This document shows, one piece after another, positions 60,758 to 64,000 of a stretch of 64,000 nt of DNA. A model generated the notes under the pieces. That model saw only the letters and a program-made list of their open reading frames with translations. It was not told the DNA's origin and made no database searches. A program made the position numbers and the translations under genes. Origin of the DNA: Corynebacterium sp. HMSC078H07 (GTDB lineage: Bacteria; Actinomycetota; Actinomycetes; Mycobacteriales; Mycobacteriaceae). The stretch covers positions 11,288 through 75,287 of the forward strand of contig NZ_KV810467.1 of assembly GCF_001812805.1 (NCBI RefSeq), written 5' to 3'. Position 1 is the first letter of the stretch, and every line of letters starts with the position of its first letter.

Positions 60758-61180
60758 TTAGTTGCGGGCGGCGTTCTCGCGCGCCTCCAGCTCGCTCAGA
60801 ACGAAGACGAGCGCAGCACCGATGGCGCCCCACACAGTCCATGGCTTGGACACTCCGCGGCGGCGAATGAAGCCCACGAGGCTCTGCTGAGTCTTGATGG
60901 AAAGCCAGCCGCCAAGCACCAGAATGCCGAAGGCAACTGGGATGGCCCACACGGGGACGTCGGGAGTCTCCGGCTCCGGCTGGTCCTCGTGGCTCTCCGC
61001 GTTGACGTAGGCTACGAGCGCACCGAATCCGAGGAAAGACAACACGTAGGCGCAGACCAGGGCGGCCTTATTCTTGATCCAGTCGGGGAACGCCGTCATG
61101 ATGCCGACGGCTACGGCCTGGGTGATACGGCCGGGCAAGGTGTCATCCAGCGCATAATTATCGGTCTTGGGTGAAGTCAT
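60758..61180 (-). CDS. Hypothetical membrane protein of the arabinan locus
   Basis: 140 residues with three hydrophobic segments (about 39-60, 76-94, 117-132) separated by an acidic loop (NAESHEDQPEPETPDVP). No family recognised. It starts the leftward group 61180 to 58959 and is divergent from 61217. Confidence 0.65.
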   Translation of the reverse strand: MTSPKTDNYALDDTLPGRITQAVAVGIMTAFPDWIKNKAALVCAYVLSFLGFGALVAYVNAESHEDQPEPETPDVPVWAIPVAFGILVLGGWLSIKTQQSLVGFIRRRGVSKPWTVWGAIGAALVFVLSELEARENAARN

Positions 61181-61216
61181 ACCGCCCCACTTTAGGCGGA
61201 CGGTAGGCTACCGTGC

Positions 61217-61495
61217 ATGTACTCCTCCAAGAAAGAGCACCTCACCCCGGCGCAGCGCGCGGCTCACGACGACCGCGCTGAGGACGATAAGCGCCACGGC
61301 CACTTTCTGGCCACCGAGCACACCGCATTGCCTCTCGACGGTTTCATGACCAGGCTCATCGCCGAAGAGCTGCCAATCCTCGATTCTGCCTCGCGGACGC
61401 GAGTATACGAGATCCTCCGCGAGTATGAGGGACCGGAGATTACGAGCCAAAAGGAACTGCCAAAGGAGATCCAAGACATCATGGATCTGTACTAA
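61217..61495 (+). CDS. Hypothetical 92-residue protein
   Basis: Soluble, His/Asp/Glu-rich N-terminus (MYSSKKEHLTPAQRAAHDDR), compact helical C-terminus (EELPILDSASRTRVYEILRE). No family recognised. Followed by a strong terminator at 61536, so it is a single-gene transcript. Confidence 0.65.
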   Translation: MYSSKKEHLTPAQRAAHDDRAEDDKRHGHFLATEHTALPLDGFMTRLIAEELPILDSASRTRVYEILREYEGPEITSQKELPKEIQDIMDLY

Positions 61496-61535
61496 GGCCG
61501 TACTTTTGACCCTTAACCCGCACTAAAGCAGACAC

Positions 61536-61560
61536 AACCGGACAGTACGCCTGTCCGGTT
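61536..61560 (+). terminator. Rho-independent terminator
   Basis: AACCGGACAG (61536-61545) pairs perfectly with CTGTCCGGTT (61551-61560) around TACGC, followed by AGTTTTGT. It ends the transcript of 61217-61495. Confidence 0.85.
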
Positions 61561-61665
61561 AGTTTTGTATGTGTACCTAATCTCACGTTTTCCCTCACGC
61601 CATATGCCTCTGTTGCTATGTAGTGTGGAGAATCGACCCATCACATCGAGTCAAAAGAAGAAGAG

Positions 61666-63081
61666 ATGGAACTGCATACTACTGAGAAGTCCCTGTACGG
61701 TTGGGGCCGCACTGCGCCGTCGACCGCTCATGTCTTGTCCACGCCGGATGTGGACGTCATCAAGACCGCCGTTGCCCAGGTTGCTGAGGACAACGCCGAT
61801 AAACCATCCCACCTGCGCCGCGGTGTCATCGCCCGCGGCATGGGCCGCTCCTACGGTGACCCCGCCCAGAACGGCGGTGGCCTCGTCATCAACATGCAGG
61901 CCCTCAACAACATCCACTCCATCGATCCGGAGTCGGGCATCGTTGACGTTGACGGCGGCGTCACCCTGGACCAGCTCATGAAGGCTGCCCTTCCCTACGG
62001 CCTGTGGGTTCCTGTTCTTCCCGGTACCCGCCAGGTCACCATCGGCGGTGCAATTGGCCCGGACATCCACGGCAAGAACCACCACTCTGCAGGTTCCTTC
62101 GGCAACCACGTCGTCTCCATGGAGCTGCTCGTTGCCGATGGCCGCGTCCTGCATCTGACCCCGGAAGGCTCGGATGAGGATCCGGCAGGCGAGCTCTTCT
62201 GGGCCACCGTCGGTGGCATGGGCCTGACCGGCATCATCCTGCGCGCCAAGATCAAGATGACCAAGACGGAGACCGCCTACTTCATCGCGGATACCGACCG
62301 CACGAGCAATCTTGATGAGACCGTGGCCTTCCACTCCGATGGTTCGGAGCACAACTACACGTATTCCTCCGCGTGGTTCGACGTCATCTCCCCAGAGCCG
62401 AAGCTGGGCCGCTCCACCATTTCCCGTGGTTCCCTGGCCACGCTGGCACAGCTGGAAGAGCTCGCCCCGAAGCTGGCGAAGGATCCGCTGAAGTTCAACG
62501 CCCCGCAGCTGATGACCGTTCCGGATATCTTCCCGAACTTCACCATGAACAAGCTATCCCTCATGGCCATCGGTGAGGCGTACTACCTCATGGGGTCCCC
62601 GGCGCGTAACCAGGTCAAGAACCTCACGCAGTTCTACCAGCCGCTGGATCTCATCGGCGAGTGGAACCGTGGCTACGGATCCAACGGCTTCCTGCAGTAC
62701 CAGTTTGTGGTGCCGACCGACGCCGTCGAGCCCTTCAAGGACATCATCCGCGACATGCAGAAGTCCGGTCACTACTCTGCCCTGAACGTGTTTAAGCTTT
62801 TCGGCCCGGGTAACAAGGCTCCGCTGTCTTACCCGATGCCGGGCTGGAACGTCTGCGTGGACTTCCCCATCAAGCCGGGCCTGGGTGCTTTCCTCGACGA
62901 TCTGGATGACCGCGTCATGGAGTTTGGCGGCCGCCTCTACTTGGCCAAGGAGTCCCGCACCTCGGCGGAGAAGTTCCATAAGATGTACCCAGGCATGGAA
63001 GGCTGGCTCAAGACCCGCAACGAGATTGACCCGACCGGCGTCTTTGCCTCCGATATGTCCCGCCGCCTCGAGCTGCACTAG
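61666..63081 (+). CDS. dprE1: Decaprenylphosphoryl-beta-D-ribose 2'-oxidase DprE1
   Basis: 471 residues, VAO-type flavoprotein. FAD-binding segments are [17 protein letters not shown] (about 57-73) and [20 protein letters not shown] (about 121-140). Cys397 in [13 protein letters not shown] corresponds to the Cys387 of M. tuberculosis that is hit by benzothiazinones. With DprE2 it epimerises decaprenylphosphoryl ribose to arabinose, the arabinan donor. AAGAAGAAGAG precedes the ATG. Confidence 0.95.
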   Translation: MELHTTEKSLYGWGRTAPSTAHVLSTPDVDVIKTAVAQVAEDNADKPSHLRRGVIARGMGRSYGDPAQNGGGLVINMQALNNIHSIDPESGIVDVDGGVTLDQLMKAALPYGLWVPVLPGTRQVTIGGAIGPDIHGKNHHSAGSFGNHVVSMELLVADGRVLHLTPEGSDEDPAGELFWATVGGMGLTGIILRAKIKMTKTETAYFIADTDRTSNLDETVAFHSDGSEHNYTYSSAWFDVISPEPKLGRSTISRGSLATLAQLEELAPKLAKDPLKFNAPQLMTVPDIFPNFTMNKLSLMAIGEAYYLMGSPARNQVKNLTQFYQPLDLIGEWNRGYGSNGFLQYQFVVPTDAVEPFKDIIRDMQKSGHYSALNVFKLFGPGNKAPLSYPMPGWNVCVDFPIKPGLGAFLDDLDDRVMEFGGRLYLAKESRTSAEKFHKMYPGMEGWLKTRNEIDPTGVFASDMSRRLELH

Positions 63082-63095
63082 AAAGGAACCACCTC

Positions 63096-63854
63096 ATGCT
63101 GAATGCAGTAGGCCAAGCACAACACATCCTCCTTCTCGGCGGAACCTCCGAAATCGGCTTGGGCATCGTCGAGGAATTCCTCGAGCGCGGCCCGGCCAAG
63201 GTCACTCTGGCGGCTCGTGCCGACTCACCGCGTATCGCGGATGCCCGCGCAACCATCGAGTCCCGCGGTGGCGACGTCGAGGTCATCGACTTTGACGCGA
63301 CTGATTTCGAGGGCCACGGGGACGTCGTCAAGCGCGCGTTTGAGCGTGGCGATGTGGACGTCGCCATCATCGCCTTCGGTACCCTCGGTGACCAGGAAGA
63401 ACTGTGGCAGGACCAGGCCAAGGCCGTGGCGTCTGCGCAGACCAACTACACCGCACCGGTCTCCCTCGGTGTGCTGTTGGGGCAGAAGTTCAAGGAGCAG
63501 GGTCACGGCACCATCGTGGCACTGTCTTCCGTCGCAGGTATGCGCGTGCGCCGCTCCAACTTTGTCTACGGTGCCTCCAAGGCCGGCGTCGATGGCTTCT
63601 TCATCAACCTGGGCGAGGCCCTGCGCGGCTCCGGCGCCAAGGTGCTCGTGGTCCGCCCGGGCCAGGTGCGTACGAAGATGTCCGCCGAAGCTGGCGAAGC
63701 ACCGCTGACCGTTAACGTCTCTGACGTGGCCAAGGCCACCGTCAAGGCTGTGTTGGATGGCAAGCAGTCCATCTACGTACACCCGCTCTTCGAGTACGTG
63801 TCTTTGGGCTTCAAGTTCATCCCGCAGGCAATCTTCCGAAAGCTGCCGTTCTAA
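63096..63854 (+). CDS. dprE2: Decaprenylphosphoryl-2-keto-beta-D-erythro-pentose reductase DprE2
   Basis: 252 residues, short-chain dehydrogenase. NAD(P) motif GGTSEIGLGIVEEF (about 14-27) and catalytic YGASK (about residues 156-160) with the Ser upstream in ALSSVAGM. It reduces the keto product of DprE1. AAAGGAACC precedes the ATG, 14 bases after dprE1. Confidence 0.94.
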   Translation: MLNAVGQAQHILLLGGTSEIGLGIVEEFLERGPAKVTLAARADSPRIADARATIESRGGDVEVIDFDATDFEGHGDVVKRAFERGDVDVAIIAFGTLGDQEELWQDQAKAVASAQTNYTAPVSLGVLLGQKFKEQGHGTIVALSSVAGMRVRRSNFVYGASKAGVDGFFINLGEALRGSGAKVLVVRPGQVRTKMSAEAGEAPLTVNVSDVAKATVKAVLDGKQSIYVHPLFEYVSLGFKFIPQAIFRKLPF

Positions 63855-63892
63855 AGTTCCGCTAAGCCCGTGGCGTGTGGGAGACTTAAAGC

Positions 63893-64000
63893 ATGACTGA
63901 GTCCCCTGCCATGTCCCCCGCCATGGAATATGACGCTGACCGTCTTTCGCGTCGCGCCAGCCTTGTGGGTATCGCCGCCGCCGCTCTTGGCGGCGGCCTC
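63893..64000 (+). CDS. aftA: AftA arabinofuranosyltransferase, N-terminus only
   Basis: Thirty-six codons before the window ends: a short polar start (MTESPAMSPAMEYDADRLSR) and the beginning of a hydrophobic helix (SLVGIAAAALGGG). The call rests mainly on position directly after dprE1-dprE2, where aftA lies in Corynebacterium and Mycobacterium. AftA primes the galactan with arabinose. Confidence 0.65.
   Translation, partial: MTESPAMSPAMEYDADRLSRRASLVGIAAAALGGGL

Overview
This window is chromosomal DNA from a Corynebacterium; the C. aurimucosum/minutissimum/singulare/striatum side of the genus is a guess. The evidence is the genus core at the right end: Wzm/Wzt galactan exporter, GlfT1, paired GtrA proteins, DprE1, DprE2 and the start of AftA, in the order seen at the M. 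tuberculosis Rv3777-Rv3792 locus. The left and middle parts carry a corynebacterial tadA/tyrA locus, a dicarboxylate symporter, two YhgE/Pip proteins, and an aromatic aminotransferase beside molybdenum-cofactor genes. GC content is high except in a few accessory islands.

Layout. (1) 1-6.8 kb: tRNA-Ser(CGA), csbD-like, tadA with its partner gene, tyrA, a serine protease/acyltransferase operon and a DJ-1/PfpI protein. (2) 7.05-14.57 kb: a decayed prophage reduced to its lysogeny switch. Small early-type genes run leftward. A repressor, an ImmA-type peptidase, RhuM, an unknown gene pair and a dead tyrosine integrase run rightward. (3) 15.01-20.89 kb: an apparently intact 5.9-kb integrative element inserted in tRNA-Arg(ACG). 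It encodes a tyrosine integrase, a RepA-like ATPase, an HNH-type nuclease, a serine resolvase and small proteins. (4) 21-33 kb: CobW-type GTPase, DASS symporter, DUF202 pair, Ktr/Trk potassium uptake, two YhgE/Pip proteins, Nudix, and TetR plus a DoxX-like protein. (5) 33.5-34.1 kb: a duplicated tRNA-Ser(GCT) 3' end, the scar of another integration. (6) 34.2-39.6 kb: PucR-type regulator, amino-acid permease, ThDP-dependent 2-oxo-acid decarboxylase and aromatic aminotransferase, which reads as an Ehrlich-type pathway. (7) 40-46.2 kb: moaD, moeA, mogA, moaE and moeB, split by a 2.8-kb AT-rich graveyard of pseudogenes. (8) 46.2-49.4 kb: dead RelE toxin, DUF4288, DUF1648 protein, sirtuin, orphan antitoxin, tRNA-Ser(TGA). 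(9) 49.5-64 kb: SulP transporter, oxidoreductases, PLP enzyme, then the arabinogalactan/decaprenyl-arabinose locus interrupted by Fic and GNAT genes.

Themes. All four tRNAs in the window lie beside mobile-DNA traces or an unusual overlap. The tRNA-Arg(ACG) used as an attachment site is the usual substrate of TadA, encoded 20 kb away. Several regulators (phage repressor, TetR, Phd-type antitoxin) look leaderless, with operators lying on the promoter and start codon. No rRNA, CRISPR array or intact transposase was found.
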